A stretch of DNA of 64,000 bases from Paenibacillus taihuensis (GCF_003386535.1 NZ_QTTN01000015.1:1-64000); one strand, 5' to 3'; shown: positions 28,627 to 38,498, counted from the stretch's first letter. Numbers and translations are program-made. Notes: a model not told the origin generated them from the sequence alone.

Positions 28627-29178
28627 GTGCTAAGACTACAGCATGTGATTGGGCTTCCGGTTGTTGAGATGAGCAGCGGCAAGCAGGTGGGCCATGTGAA
28701 GGATGCATGGTTTGATGAGCATTGGCAGCTCGGCGGCATTATTTTGGACGCCGGCCGACGATTCTTGACCGCTATGAAAGCTGTACTCTGGAGTGAAGTG
28801 CTCGTCTGCGGAGCGGATACCGTCATTATTATGAATACGGACTCTGTACGGAAGACGAAGCAAGCCGAAATTCAGCGTTCGTTCCAGACAGGAATGATCC
28901 GTTTGAAGGATTTACCCGTCGTGACTACGGATGGAGAACAACTCGGCCGCGTATCCGATGTTTATTTTGATCAATTACAGGGTACACAAATAGTAGGCTA
29001 TGAGTTGACTGATGGTTTTATAGCGGACATTATGGAAGGCCGCAAGTGGCTTCCGGCGCCGCATCTTGCAGATGAAGTCATGCTCGGAGAAGATGTCATT
29101 ATTGTACCGGCCGGCAGCGAGGCATACCTTACCCCGGTCGCAGTTTCTGAGTCGGATATAGGGAGAAATGAACGATGA
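28627..29178 (+). CDS. PRC-barrel domain protein
   Basis: A 183-residue protein with two PRC-barrel repeats, at about residues 1-70 (GLPVVEMSSGKQVGHVKDAWFD) and 82-155 (DLPVVTTDGEQLGRVSDVYFDQLQGTQIVGYELTDG). PRC barrels occur in photosynthetic reaction centre H subunits and RimM, and often serve as RNA or protein binding modules. The Firmicute version is of unknown role. GTG 28627 follows AGGGGG at a 12-base spacing. It is close behind iscS and overlaps the next gene by ATGA, so it belongs to the cymR operon. Confidence 0.8.
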   Translation: MLRLQHVIGLPVVEMSSGKQVGHVKDAWFDEHWQLGGIILDAGRRFLTAMKAVLWSEVLVCGADTVIIMNTDSVRKTKQAEIQRSFQTGMIRLKDLPVVTTDGEQLGRVSDVYFDQLQGTQIVGYELTDGFIADIMEGRKWLPAPHLADEVMLGEDVIIVPAGSEAYLTPVAVSESDIGRNER

Positions 29179-29369
29179 AATGCCCAAATTGTAGTTCCAA
29201 GGATATCGGTAAAATCGGATCGCACCAGTATTATTGCTGGGGCTGCTTCATTGAATTGACGGTGAACGGCGAGAAAATGTCGGTGTACCAGGTCGAAGAA
29301 GACGGTACGCTCAGCTCGCTGGACGATCTGTTCTTTGAAGACGATATGCCGCAAGTGCATGCGAATTAA
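29175..29369 (+). CDS. Small zinc-ribbon protein
   Basis: A 64-residue protein with two CxxC pairs (CPNC at residues 3-6, CWGC at 22-25), enough for a single zinc ribbon, followed by an acidic C-terminus with SLDDLFFEDD. It is translationally coupled to the PRC-barrel gene through an ATGA overlap. It ends in a terminator, closing the operon. Function unknown; a nucleic-acid or protein binding role is only a guess from the ribbon. Confidence 0.75.
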   Translation: MKCPNCSSKDIGKIGSHQYYCWGCFIELTVNGEKMSVYQVEEDGTLSSLDDLFFEDDMPQVHAN

Positions 29370-29389
29370 CCTTGCATCAGGAACGATAG

Positions 29390-29417
29390 GCGACCTCATT
29401 AGAGGTCGTCTTTTTTC
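29390..29417 (+). terminator. Terminator closing the cymR operon
   Basis: GCGACCTC pairs with GAGGTCGT (loop ATTA), followed by CTTTTTT. Confidence 0.85.
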
Positions 29418-29499
29418 ATTTACGGGATGAAACAGGGTGCTTGTACATATACTGTTAGTACGTTTGTAATTTTTGCGGATCCAAGGGAGGGGTTAGGCC

Positions 29500-30570
29500 G
29501 TGGAACGCTTTACGAAGAGCCGCCTGTTTGTCTGGCTCGTTTATCTCATTCTGGGGCTCATCGCTCTCTATTTGCTGCTGCTGTTGAAGCCGATTATTTT
29601 ACATATTTATGTGTTTTTGCGCTCTGTATTCGCACCGTTCTTGATCGCTATGATTATTTCTTACGTGCTTAATCCGATCGTCAGCCTCCTGAATGAACGC
29701 AAAGTGCCGAGGACCATTGCGGTACTGCTCATTTATGCCGTGTTCTGCGGAGCGCTGACCGTTATTCTGATGAACGCGATTCCGATGTTTCTGGAGCAGC
29801 TGCAGGAGCTGAATGAACATATGCCGGATTTGACGATGAAGGCGCAAGGTATCGTAAATGACTTGAACAATTCGTCGTTTCTGCCGGAGAGTATACGAGG
29901 CGGCATCAATAAGTCAATCTACAAGCTGGAGAAGCAGAGCTCGGATGCGATTTTCGCCTTCATCAATAACATCGGGGCGATGATCAATATCGTGTTTATC
30001 GCGTTTATTATTCCGTTTCTAGCGTTCTATATATTGAAGGACTTCGAGGTGTTCGAGCGGACGCTGCTTACCTATGTGCCCAAATCGCATCGCAAGCACG
30101 CTGTACGGCTGCTGAAGGACATCGATAATGCGCTTGGCAGCTATATTCGGGGACAGTTTCTTGTCTGCATCATCGTAGGAACGCTAGCTTATGTTGGATA
30201 TCTCATCATTGGGATGCCTTATGCGCTGTTGCTCGCGAGCGTGGTGGCCGTCACGAATATCATTCCGTACCTCGGACCGTTCTTCGGCGCAGCGCCTGCA
30301 CTCGTAATGGCATCAACTGTTTCGGTCAAAATGATGCTGCTCGTCGTCGTCGTCAACACTGCATGCCAAGTTCTCGAAGGGAACATTATTTCGCCGCAAG
30401 TGGTGGGACGAACGCTGCATATGCATCCATTGTCGATTATTTTCGTCCTGCTGGTCGGCGGGGAGCTGGCCGGGATTGTCGGCATGATTCTCGCGGTTCC
30501 GATCTTCGCCGCGCTGAAAGTCATCATACAGCATTTCTTCGCGTATTACGTTAGGCGAAAGACGATTTGA
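29500..30570 (+). CDS. AI-2E family transporter (YrrI-like)
   Basis: A 356-residue membrane protein with about eight hydrophobic segments and a central soluble loop (about residues 95-165). The C-terminal signature LGPFFGAAPALVMAS...QVLEGNIISPQVVGRTLHMHPL is that of the PF01594 family, once tied to autoinducer-2 export (TqsA); Bacillus members are also linked to Na+/H+ exchange. GTG 29500 follows GGGAGGGG. Position directly before alaS matches yrrI in B. subtilis. The alaS promoter overlaps its stop codon. Confidence 0.87.
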   Translation: MERFTKSRLFVWLVYLILGLIALYLLLLLKPIILHIYVFLRSVFAPFLIAMIISYVLNPIVSLLNERKVPRTIAVLLIYAVFCGALTVILMNAIPMFLEQLQELNEHMPDLTMKAQGIVNDLNNSSFLPESIRGGINKSIYKLEKQSSDAIFAFINNIGAMINIVFIAFIIPFLAFYILKDFEVFERTLLTYVPKSHRKHAVRLLKDIDNALGSYIRGQFLVCIIVGTLAYVGYLIIGMPYALLLASVVAVTNIIPYLGPFFGAAPALVMASTVSVKMMLLVVVVNTACQVLEGNIISPQVVGRTLHMHPLSIIFVLLVGGELAGIVGMILAVPIFAALKVIIQHFFAYYVRRKTI

Positions 30571-30596
30571 CAATGTATACCTGATGTAGATATACT
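30567..30596 (+). promoter_or_regulatory. Sigma-A promoter for the alaS T-box leader
   Basis: TTGACA at 30567-30572, an 18-base spacer and TATACT at 30591-30596. The -35 box overlaps the preceding gene's TGA. Confidence 0.75.
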
Positions 30597-30603
30597 AATG
30601 ACA

Positions 30604-30897
30604 ACTACGTCAACCGTATATCTAAATCGTAGATGAAACATTAAGTAAGCCATAGACCGCTGCCCAGAGAAAGAATTTCTTCGCGAGCTCGCAAACGCCC
30701 GCGTCGGCTGTGAAAATTCTAACGGCGAAGGATGGCTGAAAGCTGGTTTCGGAGTGTGAATGAACTTCACCGGGTGGACCCGTTAACGTCTGACTAAGGA
30801 GATTGCAATGCTGACCCGCGATAGATGCGAGCCGTGCATGCAATAACCAGGGTGGTACCGCGAATGATTCGTCCCTGTTTTTTAGGGGCGTTTTTTT
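30604..30897 (+). promoter_or_regulatory. T-box leader of alaS
   Basis: The core AGGGTGGTACCGCG lies at 30849-30862 and the terminator (CGTCCCTG with AGGGGCG, then seven Ts) at 30870-30897. AGAGAA near 30666 marks the stem I region. GCT at 30742-30744, six bases before GGAG, is the likely specifier and codes for alanine, in agreement with the gene downstream. Confidence 0.88.
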
Positions 30898-30927
30898 ATT
30901 TTCTATTACATTTGGGGGTTGAACAGT

Positions 30928-33564
30928 ATGAAAGCAAGTGAAATCCGTTCGAAGTGGCTCTCCTTCTTCGAGAGCAAAGGCCATAAAATTGAGCCGAGTG
31001 CTTCCCTAGTTCCGCATAATGACCCTTCATTGCTTTGGATTAACGCTGGTATGGCGCCGCTCAAGCCTTATTTTGACGGCCGTGTCATCCCTGAAAATCC
31101 GCGCATTACGAACTCGCAGAAATGTATCCGCACGAACGATATCGAGAATGTTGGCAAAACACGCCGTCACCAGACGATGTTCGAAATGCTCGGCAACTTC
31201 TCGATCGGCGATTACTTCAAAGAAGAAGCGATCACTTGGGCATGGGAGTTCTTGACGAGCCCGCAATGGATCGGCTTCGATCCGGAGCGTCTGTCGGTTA
31301 CGGTATATCCGGAAGACGAAGAAGCATTCCGCTACTGGAATGAGAAAATCGGCTTGCCGGCAGAGCGTATCTTCCGCCTGCAAGACAACTTCTGGGACAT
31401 CGGCGAAGGCCCTTGCGGACCTTGTACAGAGATTTTCTACGACCGCGGCGATGCTTTCGGCGACCTGAATGATCCAGAATGCTGGCCAGGCGGAGAAAAC
31501 GAACGGTTCCTCGAAGTATGGAACCTCGTATTTTCGCAATATAATCATAATAAGGACGGCAGCTACACGCCGCTGCCGAATAAAAACATCGATACAGGCG
31601 CAGGACTTGAGCGCTTCACTTCGATTTTGCAAAATGCGGACTCGAACTTCGACACGGACCTGTTCCGTCCGATCATCGACCGCACTTGCCAAATTGCAAA
31701 CGTCACGTATCACACGGACACTGAGAACGACATCGCGCTGAAGGTTATTGCTGACCATATCCGTACAGTCGCTTTCTCGGTTGGCGACGGCGTTATGCCT
31801 TCCAACGAAGGCCGCGGTTACGTAATCCGCCGTTTGCTGCGCCGCGCAGTTCGTTACGGCAAGACGCTGGGCGTTGACCGTCCGTTCTTGTTCGAGCTCG
31901 TAAGCGTAGTAGGCGAAATTATGGGCAGCCACTATCCGGAGGTTGTCGAGAAGCGTGAGTTCATCGAGAAAGTCATCCGTACCGAAGAAGAACGTTTCCA
32001 TGAGACGCTTTCTGACGGTCTGGCTCTTCTTGGCGATCTGGTTAAGACAGCCAAAGCAAACGGCGTAACGCAAATTAGCGGCCCGGATGCATTCAAGCTC
32101 TATGACACGTACGGCTTTCCGTTCGACCTTACGGAAGACTACGCAGCAGAGCAAGGCATGGCTGTCGACCGCGAAGGCTTCGACGCAGCGATGGAAGAGC
32201 AGCGTACGCGTGCTCGCGCAGCTCGCCAAGACACAGGCGGCATGAATGTCCAAGGCGGACCGCTCGCTGACTTTACGGGAAAATCCGAATTCGTTGGCTA
32301 TCAGGATCTGACGATTGAAGGCGCGAAAGTGCTCGCAATCGTGAATGGTGACTCGCTCGTGGATTCTGCTTCTGAAGGCAGTGATGTGCTTGTCATTCTT
32401 GATCGCACGACGTTCTATGCGGAGAGCGGCGGTCAAATCGGCGACAGCGGTACGATTACAGGCCAAGGCTTCACATTGACGGTTGAAGATGTGACGAAAG
32501 CGCCTCATGGTCAGCCGGTACATCACGCTGTTGTGACAAGCGGTACGGTTTCCGTTGGCGATCAAGTGCAAACGGCAGTATCCACGCAATCCCGTGAAGA
32601 TACAATCAAGAACCATACGGCAACTCACTTGCTTCACCGTGCGCTGAAAGACGTGCTCGGCGAACATGTTAACCAAGCGGGCTCGCTCGTTGAGCCGGAC
32701 CGTCTCCGCTTCGACTTCTCGCATTTCGGCAGCATCACGCCGGAAGAGCTCACGGAGATCGAGCGCCGCGTTAATCAGCAAATTTGGCTCGGTACAACGC
32801 TTGATATCAACTACAAGTCGCTTGCAGAAGCGAAGGAAATGGGCGCTATGGCGTTGTTCGGCGAGAAGTACGGCGACGTCGTTCGTGTCGTTCGCGTCGG
32901 CGACTACAGCCTTGAGCTGTGCGGTGGCTGCCACGTTACGAACACTGCGCAGATCGGTCTGTTCAAGCTCGTGAGCGAGAGCGGCATCGGCTCCGGCGTT
33001 CGCCGGATCGAAGCTGTCACTGGCCGCAATGCATACTTGTACATGGAAGGCCAACTGGATCAGCTGAAGCAAGCGGCTGCGCTGCTGAAGACGAACTTGA
33101 ATGATGTGCCGAAGCGTATCGAAGCGCTGCATGCACAAGTGAAAGAGCTCGCTCGCGAGAACGAGTCGCTGCAGAGCAAGCTGAGCCGTATTGAAGCGGG
33201 CTCGCTGGAGTCGCGAGCGAAGGTTGTCAACGGCGTAACGTTGCTTGCTGCTGAAGTGAGCGCTCCGTCCATGGATGCGCTTCGCGGCATCGTGGATGAG
33301 CTGAAAGTGAAGCTGCCAAGCGCAGTTATCGTGCTCGGCGCAGTTGCGGATGACAAGGTTAACCTCGTCGCAGCAGTATCGCCGGAGCTTGTGAAGCAAG
33401 GCTACAACGCTGGCAAAATCGTCAAAGAAGCGGCCGCAGCATGCGGCGGCGGCGGCGGCGGACGCCCGGATATGGCGCAAGCAGGCGGGAAAGATCCGTC
33501 AAAATTGGGCGCAGCACTCCAAATTGCCGAAGAACTGGTTCTATCGCAGGCAAGTGTGATATAG
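30928..33564 (+). CDS. alaS: Alanine--tRNA ligase
   Basis: An 878-residue AlaRS: class II catalytic core at the N-terminus ([33 protein letters not shown]), tRNA-recognition region, an editing domain with the zinc ligands HTATH (near residue 560) and CGGCH (near 664), and a C-terminal DHHA1 domain with the glycine-rich [16 protein letters not shown]. It charges tRNA-Ala and clears Ser/Gly mistakes. ATG 30928 fits GGGGG at nine bases; the TTG at 30919 is too close to it. Controlled by the T-box. Confidence 0.96.
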   Translation: MKASEIRSKWLSFFESKGHKIEPSASLVPHNDPSLLWINAGMAPLKPYFDGRVIPENPRITNSQKCIRTNDIENVGKTRRHQTMFEMLGNFSIGDYFKEEAITWAWEFLTSPQWIGFDPERLSVTVYPEDEEAFRYWNEKIGLPAERIFRLQDNFWDIGEGPCGPCTEIFYDRGDAFGDLNDPECWPGGENERFLEVWNLVFSQYNHNKDGSYTPLPNKNIDTGAGLERFTSILQNADSNFDTDLFRPIIDRTCQIANVTYHTDTENDIALKVIADHIRTVAFSVGDGVMPSNEGRGYVIRRLLRRAVRYGKTLGVDRPFLFELVSVVGEIMGSHYPEVVEKREFIEKVIRTEEERFHETLSDGLALLGDLVKTAKANGVTQISGPDAFKLYDTYGFPFDLTEDYAAEQGMAVDREGFDAAMEEQRTRARAARQDTGGMNVQGGPLADFTGKSEFVGYQDLTIEGAKVLAIVNGDSLVDSASEGSDVLVILDRTTFYAESGGQIGDSGTITGQGFTLTVEDVTKAPHGQPVHHAVVTSGTVSVGDQVQTAVSTQSREDTIKNHTATHLLHRALKDVLGEHVNQAGSLVEPDRLRFDFSHFGSITPEELTEIERRVNQQIWLGTTLDINYKSLAEAKEMGAMALFGEKYGDVVRVVRVGDYSLELCGGCHVTNTAQIGLFKLVSESGIGSGVRRIEAVTGRNAYLYMEGQLDQLKQAAALLKTNLNDVPKRIEALHAQVKELARENESLQSKLSRIEAGSLESRAKVVNGVTLLAAEVSAPSMDALRGIVDELKVKLPSAVIVLGAVADDKVNLVAAVSPELVKQGYNAGKIVKEAAAACGGGGGGRPDMAQAGGKDPSKLGAALQIAEELVLSQASVI

Positions 33565-33613
33565 TAGGAGTATTAAACAGCTGTTAAGCGGCTTAGAAAG
33601 CGAGGTGCTGGCG

Positions 33614-33877
33614 ATGAATTCAATGGACAAGACAATGAAATTCGACGTGAAGGCGGAAGGGCTCGAAGCTTCATCGAAAGAAATTATGCTTTCGGTGTAT
33701 GATGCACTGCTCGAGAAGGATTACAATCCGATTAACCAGATTGTCGGTTATCTATTGTCTGGAGATCCCGCGTACATTCCGCGACATAACAATGCAAGAA
33801 GTTTAATTCGCAGGAAAGAACGAGACGAGCTCATTGAAGAGCTGGTACGTTCCTACTTAAGTCAGCACAGCAAATAA
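33614..33877 (+). CDS. IreB-family regulatory phosphoprotein (YrzL/DUF965)
   Basis: An 87-residue protein, nearly identical in plan to IreB/Yrz[11 protein letters not shown] at the start with the phosphorylatable Thr, then [40 protein letters not shown]. In Enterococcus IreB is phosphorylated by the PASTA kinase IreK and limits cephalosporin resistance. ATG 33614 has GAGGTG six bases upstream. The order alaS-yrzL-yrrK(ruvX)-yrzB is as in B. subtilis. Confidence 0.92.
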   Translation: MNSMDKTMKFDVKAEGLEASSKEIMLSVYDALLEKDYNPINQIVGYLLSGDPAYIPRHNNARSLIRRKERDELIEELVRSYLSQHSK

Positions 33878-33908
33878 TTAAGCTCATGGAAAAGAGGCAC
33901 CAGGTCGT

Positions 33909-34325
33909 ATGCGTCTGATGGGATTGGATTACGGCGACCGCCGAATTGGCGTTGCCGTCAGTGATGCATTCGGCTGGACCGCGCAAGGCGTCGGCGTCGT
34001 CGAGAAGAGACGCGACAACGGAGAGATTGGGGCAATTGCCCAGCTCTGTAAGGAACACGAAGTATCTGAGATTGTAGTCGGTCTACCCAAGAATATGAAT
34101 GGCACCATCGGGCCGCGTGGCGAAATTTGCATCGCATTCGCAGGGGATTTACAGCAGAAGCTAAATTTACCCGTACACCTTTGGGACGAACGGCTAACGA
34201 CCGTAGCCGCCGAGCGCACTTTGCTTGAGGCTGACGTTAGTCGTAAGAAGCGAAAGTTAGTGGTGGACAAAATGGCGGCAACGCTTATTTTGCAAAATTA
34301 TCTCGATTCTAAAACGAAAAGGTGA
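33909..34325 (+). CDS. ruvX: Putative pre-16S rRNA nuclease / Holliday junction resolvase YqgF
   Basis: A 138-residue RNase H-fold protein: MGLDYGDRRIGVAVSD (first catalytic Asp), VVGLPKNMNGTIGPR, WDERLTTVAAER (Glu) and VVDKMAATLILQNYLD (last Asp). The YqgF/RuvX family trims the 5' end of 16S rRNA in E. coli and was once named as a Holliday junction resolvase. It is 31 bases after ireB and directly before yrzB, in one operon. Confidence 0.93.
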   Translation: MRLMGLDYGDRRIGVAVSDAFGWTAQGVGVVEKRRDNGEIGAIAQLCKEHEVSEIVVGLPKNMNGTIGPRGEICIAFAGDLQQKLNLPVHLWDERLTTVAAERTLLEADVSRKKRKLVVDKMAATLILQNYLDSKTKR

Positions 34326-34333
34326 GGGTAACG

Positions 34334-34645
34334 ATGACAAAGGACAACATGCAGTTTGAAGAGCCGGAAATCATCTACATTCCGGATGAAGATGGCAACG
34401 AAGAAGAATTCGAGGTAGTCATGAAGTTCGAGGTAGACGGCTCCGATCAGAAATATATGATGGTTGTGCCGCTTAATGTTGAATCCAGCGAAGAAGATGA
34501 TGAAGATTCCGATGAGGTTTACGCCTTCCGTTACGAAGAAGACGGCGACGATCTGAAGCTCTACACCATCGAGGATGAAGAAGAGTGGAACATGGTTGAA
34601 GAAACGTTCAACACGCTTCTCGCTGAGATTGACGATAACGACTAA
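34334..34645 (+). CDS. DUF1292 protein (YrzB-like), first copy
   Basis: A 103-residue, highly acidic protein with the DUF1292 pattern (IIYIPDEDGNEEEFEVVMKFEVDGSDQKYMMVVPL...ESSEEDDEDSDEVYAFRYEEDGDDLKLYTIEDEEEW). No catalytic residues are known for the family. ATG 34334 follows GGTGAGGG, nine bases after ruvX. A diverged second copy follows. The role is unknown, although the gene is always in the ruvX-mltG context in Bacillales. Confidence 0.87.
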   Translation: MTKDNMQFEEPEIIYIPDEDGNEEEFEVVMKFEVDGSDQKYMMVVPLNVESSEEDDEDSDEVYAFRYEEDGDDLKLYTIEDEEEWNMVEETFNTLLAEIDDND

Positions 34646-34679
34646 CAGCCGCACACGTGGTTGAAGGGAGCTTTCCACA

Positions 34680-34979
34680 TTGTCAGAAGTAAAACGTATT
34701 TCCGTGCTGAAGCCGATTTATGGCACAGAAGTAGATTTGATTGGCGAACAAGGCGAAACAGAGCCGTTCCAAATCATCGCTGAATTCCAGCTGGGTAACC
34801 ACTCCTATGCCGGATTGCAGCCGCAAGATATGCAGAAAGAGGATGAAGTCGCGTTCTTCCGCATCACCGTTCAGGAAGGCTCCGATCCGGAGCTGGAATC
34901 GATCGAGGATGACGAAGAATGGGAAGCCGTCGCTGAAGCATACGATGATTTGATGTTCGAAGGCGACGAACAGCCTTAA
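34680..34979 (+). CDS. DUF1292 protein, second copy
   Basis: A 99-residue acidic protein with the same fold signature as its neighbour (EPFQIIAEFQLGNHSYAGLQP...DEVAFFRITVQEGSDPELESIEDDEEWEAVAEAYDDL) but low identity, so the duplication is old. TTG 34680 follows AAGGGAG. It starts 34 bases after the first copy. The two may form a heteromeric pair, which is only inference. Confidence 0.82.
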   Translation: MSEVKRISVLKPIYGTEVDLIGEQGETEPFQIIAEFQLGNHSYAGLQPQDMQKEDEVAFFRITVQEGSDPELESIEDDEEWEAVAEAYDDLMFEGDEQP

Positions 34980-35054
34980 GTTAGCGATTCTCTTGCATTA
35001 AACGCGAGGCGGATCTTTTGTAGAGAAGCCTTGGTTTTATTTATAGAAGTACGG

Positions 35055-35080
35055 AAGGGGCGGCATAAACCGCCCTTTTT
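35055..35080 (+). terminator. Terminator between the DUF1292 pair and mltG
   Basis: GGGCGG pairs with CCGCCC around CATAAA, followed by TTTTT; it divides the operon. Confidence 0.7.
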
Positions 35081-35112
35081 CCGCGCTGATATGGAAACGG
35101 AGGATACGTTGT

Positions 35113-36216
35113 TTGCAATCCACAGAAGATCAGTCCTATCGTCCCGCTGGACCTAGACGGGGCCGCATTACTTTCTGGGTCATCACCACGATTCTCGGCA
35201 TAATGATCATTTCCGTAGGCAGTGTTTATCTGTACATATGGAATGGACTTCGTCCTGCTTCAGCCGGAGATACCGTTGAAGTGGAGCTGAAGAAGGGCTC
35301 TTCTCCGTTTACGTTCGCTGAAACGCTTGAAGATCAAGGCATTATTCGTAATGCATTTATTTTTAAATATTACTTACGCTATAAGCATGAAGGCCCGAAG
35401 TTTCAAGCTGGGGTCTACGAGCTTAAGCCTGGCATGACGAAGGATGAACTTATCGCCAAGCTGAATGCTGGCGAGACAAAGAAGGAAGAAACAATCCGCT
35501 TTACGATTCCGGAAGGATTCACTGTAGAGCAAATTGCAGCTACGTTAAGTGAAGCGGGTTATGTCGATAAAGCGGCATTCATCGCTGCGGCGGATAAGGA
35601 TCAGGTGTGGACCGATACGGATGCAGCCAAGAACATTCCGAAGGACACGAAGCTGCGTCACCGTCTTGAAGGGTATTTGTTCCCGGAAACGTATGAGATG
35701 CTGAAAGGCAGCACGCCGGAAGAGATCATTACGCGCATGCTGCAGCAGCTCGATCATAAGCTGGATGGGCTGCCTGACAATTGGGAAGATGCGCTCACAG
35801 AGCGCGACATGTCGCTGCATCAGATATTGACGGTCGCTTCATTGGTGGAGCGGGAAGTCGTTATCGATGAAGAGCGTCCGATTGTTGCGGGTATTATCTA
35901 CAACCGGTTGAAGAAAGGCATGCCGCTGCAAATTGACGCTACGGTACAATATCTGCTCGATAAACAGAAGGAACGTCTGCTGCTGAAGGACTTGGAAGTG
36001 GATAGCCCATACAATACCTACAAGGTAAAAGGGTTGCCGCCAGGTCCGATCGCTTCGCCGAGCATGAAGTCGATCGAGGCGGCGCTGTTCCCGAAACAGA
36101 CCGATTATTACTACTACGTGACGAAGAAAGATGGCAGTCACGAACATCTTTTTGCCGAAACGCTCAAAGAGCATAATCGCAATATTGAGAAAAGCAATGA
36201 AACGGCAAAGCAATAG
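35113..36216 (+). CDS. mltG: Endolytic peptidoglycan transglycosylase MltG (YrrL)
   Basis: A 367-residue membrane-anchored enzyme. One N-terminal membrane segment (about residues 20-44), a LysM-like subdomain, then the YceG-like core with the catalytic Glu in VASLVEREVVIDEER (near residue 246) and the conserved YNTYKVKGLPPGPIASPS near 305. It cuts nascent glycan strands at the outer membrane face. TTG 35113 follows GGAGG at ten bases. The family sits next to the trhP genes in B. subtilis too. Confidence 0.92.
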   Translation: MQSTEDQSYRPAGPRRGRITFWVITTILGIMIISVGSVYLYIWNGLRPASAGDTVEVELKKGSSPFTFAETLEDQGIIRNAFIFKYYLRYKHEGPKFQAGVYELKPGMTKDELIAKLNAGETKKEETIRFTIPEGFTVEQIAATLSEAGYVDKAAFIAAADKDQVWTDTDAAKNIPKDTKLRHRLEGYLFPETYEMLKGSTPEEIITRMLQQLDHKLDGLPDNWEDALTERDMSLHQILTVASLVEREVVIDEERPIVAGIIYNRLKKGMPLQIDATVQYLLDKQKERLLLKDLEVDSPYNTYKVKGLPPGPIASPSMKSIEAALFPKQTDYYYYVTKKDGSHEHLFAETLKEHNRNIEKSNETAKQ

Positions 36217-36227
36217 GAGGACTAACA

Positions 36228-37175
36228 ATGGCAACAAAACCGGAGCTGCTCATTGATGCAGCATCCCTTGCCGACATGGAGCGATTAATCGCAGCAGGCG
36301 CAAATGCGTTCGTTGTTGGAGAGTCGCGCTATGGCATGCGGCTCCCGGGTGAATTCGATCTCCCAATGATTGCGGAAGCGGTGAAGCTCGCGCATCTGCA
36401 TGACGTCAAGGTTTATGCAGCAGTGAACAATGTGATGGACAACGCGACTGTGGATACGCTTCCGAGTTATATTCGCGGCTTGGCACAGGCTGGAGTCGAC
36501 GGCATTATTTTCGGAGATCCGGCTGTCTTGATGGTCGCGCGGATAGAAGCGCCAGGACTGAAATTGCACTGGAACGCAGAGATGACTTCGACGAACTATG
36601 CGACCGCTAATTACTGGGGCCGCCGCGGTGCGACTCGATTCATTCTCGCGCGTGAGCTGAACATGGATCAGGTGCTCGATGCGAAGGCGAATACGGAGCT
36701 GGAAGTTCAGGTTCAAGTACATGGCTTGACGAATATTTATCATTCGAAGCGTCCGCTCGTGCACAATTACTTCGACCACCAAGCGAAGGATCAGCCAGAA
36801 CTAAGCGATATACCGATCCATGGCAAAATCGAGGATGGCTTGTATTTGGTGGAAACGGAGCGTCCTGACGAACGTTATCCGATCTATGAGGATGCGAACG
36901 GTACGCATATTATGAGTTCTGATGATCTCTGCATGATCGAGAATTTGCACGAGCTAATGGAAGTTAATATCGATAGCTTTCGGATCGAAGGGCTGTTAAA
37001 ATCAATAGCATACAACGAAGCTGTCGTTCGAGCGTATCGTGCTGCCATCGACGCTTATTATGCTGACCCGGAAGGCTACGAGTTCAACGAAGAGTGGCTC
37101 GATTCCATCAGAGAACTGCAAGATCCGTCGCGTGAGCTGTCGTACGGATTCTTCTATAAGGAACAGGTGTATTAA
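36228..37175 (+). CDS. trhP1: U32 family peptidase-like tRNA hydroxylation protein TrhP1 (YrrN)
   Basis: A 315-residue TIM-barrel U32-family protein (AAGANAFVVGESRYGMRLPGEF, IRGLAQAGVDGIIFGDP, LHWNAEMTSTNYATANYWGRRGATRFILARELN). In B. subtilis YrrN and YrrO form a prephenate-dependent pathway for 5-hydroxyuridine at position 34 of tRNA. It lacks the Cys cluster of TrhP2, as known for YrrN. AGGAGG precedes the ATG; it starts 11 bases after mltG. The trmR gene found between them in B. subtilis is absent here. Confidence 0.88.
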   Translation: MATKPELLIDAASLADMERLIAAGANAFVVGESRYGMRLPGEFDLPMIAEAVKLAHLHDVKVYAAVNNVMDNATVDTLPSYIRGLAQAGVDGIIFGDPAVLMVARIEAPGLKLHWNAEMTSTNYATANYWGRRGATRFILARELNMDQVLDAKANTELEVQVQVHGLTNIYHSKRPLVHNYFDHQAKDQPELSDIPIHGKIEDGLYLVETERPDERYPIYEDANGTHIMSSDDLCMIENLHELMEVNIDSFRIEGLLKSIAYNEAVVRAYRAAIDAYYADPEGYEFNEEWLDSIRELQDPSRELSYGFFYKEQVY

Positions 37176-37214
37176 GATTAGCAATGGTCACCGAAGGAAG
37201 TGGAGGTGAAGCTG

Positions 37215-38471
37215 GTGACTTCAACAACGAAAGTAGCGCATCGCTACAATGGAAAGAGAAACCGACTGGATAAGCCAGAGCTGCTGGCTCCGGCTGGTAA
37301 TTTAGAGAAATTAAAGTTTGCCGTTCATTACGGTGCGGACGCGGTATATATCGGCGGACAGAAGTATGGTCTGCGTTCCAATGCGGATAACTTCAGCTTC
37401 GAAGAGATGAAGGAAGGCGTAGAGTTCGCGAAGAAGTACGGCGCGAAAGTATTCGTCGCAACGAACATCTATGCGCATAATGAGGATATCGCAGGACTTG
37501 AGGAGTACTTGCGCGAGCTTGAGAATGCGGGTATCGCGGCAATTATTGCTGCCGATCCGATTATCATCGAGACGGCGCAGCGCGTTGCGCCTAAGCTTGA
37601 GGTGCACTTAAGCACGCAGCAATCGACAATGAACTGGCAAGCGGTCAAGTTCTGGAAGGACGAAGGGCTGCCGCGTGTCGTATTGGCGCGTGAAGTGAGC
37701 ATGGGAGAGATTCAAGAGATTAAAGAACATGTCGATATTGAGATCGAAGCGTTCATCCATGGCGCAATGTGCTCGTCCTATTCCGGACGCTGCGTACTGT
37801 CGAACCACTTCACGGACCGTGATTCCAACCGTGGCGGCTGCTGCCAGTCTTGCCGGTGGAAATACGATATTTACGAAGATGACATTCAGATGGTCGGCAT
37901 GGATGCAGATAAGTTCACGATGGGCTCCAAAGACCTATGCATGCTGGAGAGTATCCCGGATCTGATTGATGTCGGCGTCGACAGCTTCAAGATCGAAGGC
38001 CGCATGAAGAGCCTTCACTATGTGGCGACAGTCGTTAATGCGTATCGTCAAGCGATCGATTCGTATATGGCTGATCCAGAGAACTACGTGCTGAAGCAAG
38101 AATGGCTGGATGATATTCAGAAGGCGGCGAACCGTCCGCTGAACACAGGCTTCTTCTATGATACGCCAGGTTCGGAAGATCATATTTACACGCCGGAAGA
38201 TAAGGCTGCTCCTTATGATTTCGCTGGTGTTGTCATCTCTTATAATGAATCTACGGGCGAGGCAGTTGTGCAGCAGCGTAATCACTTCAAGCCTGGTCAA
38301 GAAGTCGAATTCTTCGGGCCGAACGGTACGTTCTTTAAGCAAGTCGTCGGCGAGATTAAGGACGAGGGCGGCAATGTGCTCGATGCTGCTAGACATCCAC
38401 TGCAATATATCGTGATCAAAACCGACGGGCCAGTTAAGCCTATGGACATGATGCGCAAGAAAGTGCGTTAA
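37215..38471 (+). CDS. trhP2: U32 family peptidase-like tRNA hydroxylation protein TrhP2 (YrrO)
   Basis: A 418-residue U32 protein: KPELLAPAGNLEKLKFAVHYGADAVYIGG near residue 20, then the four-Cys motif MCSSYSGRC...CCQSCRW (about residues 180-212), which holds an iron-sulfur cluster in the family, and a C-terminal beta-barrel domain (about 325-415). It introduces the hydroxyl of ho5U34 together with TrhP1. GTG 37215 is preferred because GGAGGTG is six bases upstream; other in-frame GTGs lie at 37200 and 37206. Confidence 0.9.
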   Translation: MTSTTKVAHRYNGKRNRLDKPELLAPAGNLEKLKFAVHYGADAVYIGGQKYGLRSNADNFSFEEMKEGVEFAKKYGAKVFVATNIYAHNEDIAGLEEYLRELENAGIAAIIAADPIIIETAQRVAPKLEVHLSTQQSTMNWQAVKFWKDEGLPRVVLAREVSMGEIQEIKEHVDIEIEAFIHGAMCSSYSGRCVLSNHFTDRDSNRGGCCQSCRWKYDIYEDDIQMVGMDADKFTMGSKDLCMLESIPDLIDVGVDSFKIEGRMKSLHYVATVVNAYRQAIDSYMADPENYVLKQEWLDDIQKAANRPLNTGFFYDTPGSEDHIYTPEDKAAPYDFAGVVISYNESTGEAVVQQRNHFKPGQEVEFFGPNGTFFKQVVGEIKDEGGNVLDAARHPLQYIVIKTDGPVKPMDMMRKKVR

Positions 38472-38498
38472 TGTTCATCTGTGACTAATGTCCTGATT

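Noticed and set aside
31027-33480. A very long open frame on the minus strand opposite alaS
   Set aside because: It is the mirror of alaS codons, Cys/Arg/His rich and without a ribosome site or known motif; alaS is certain.
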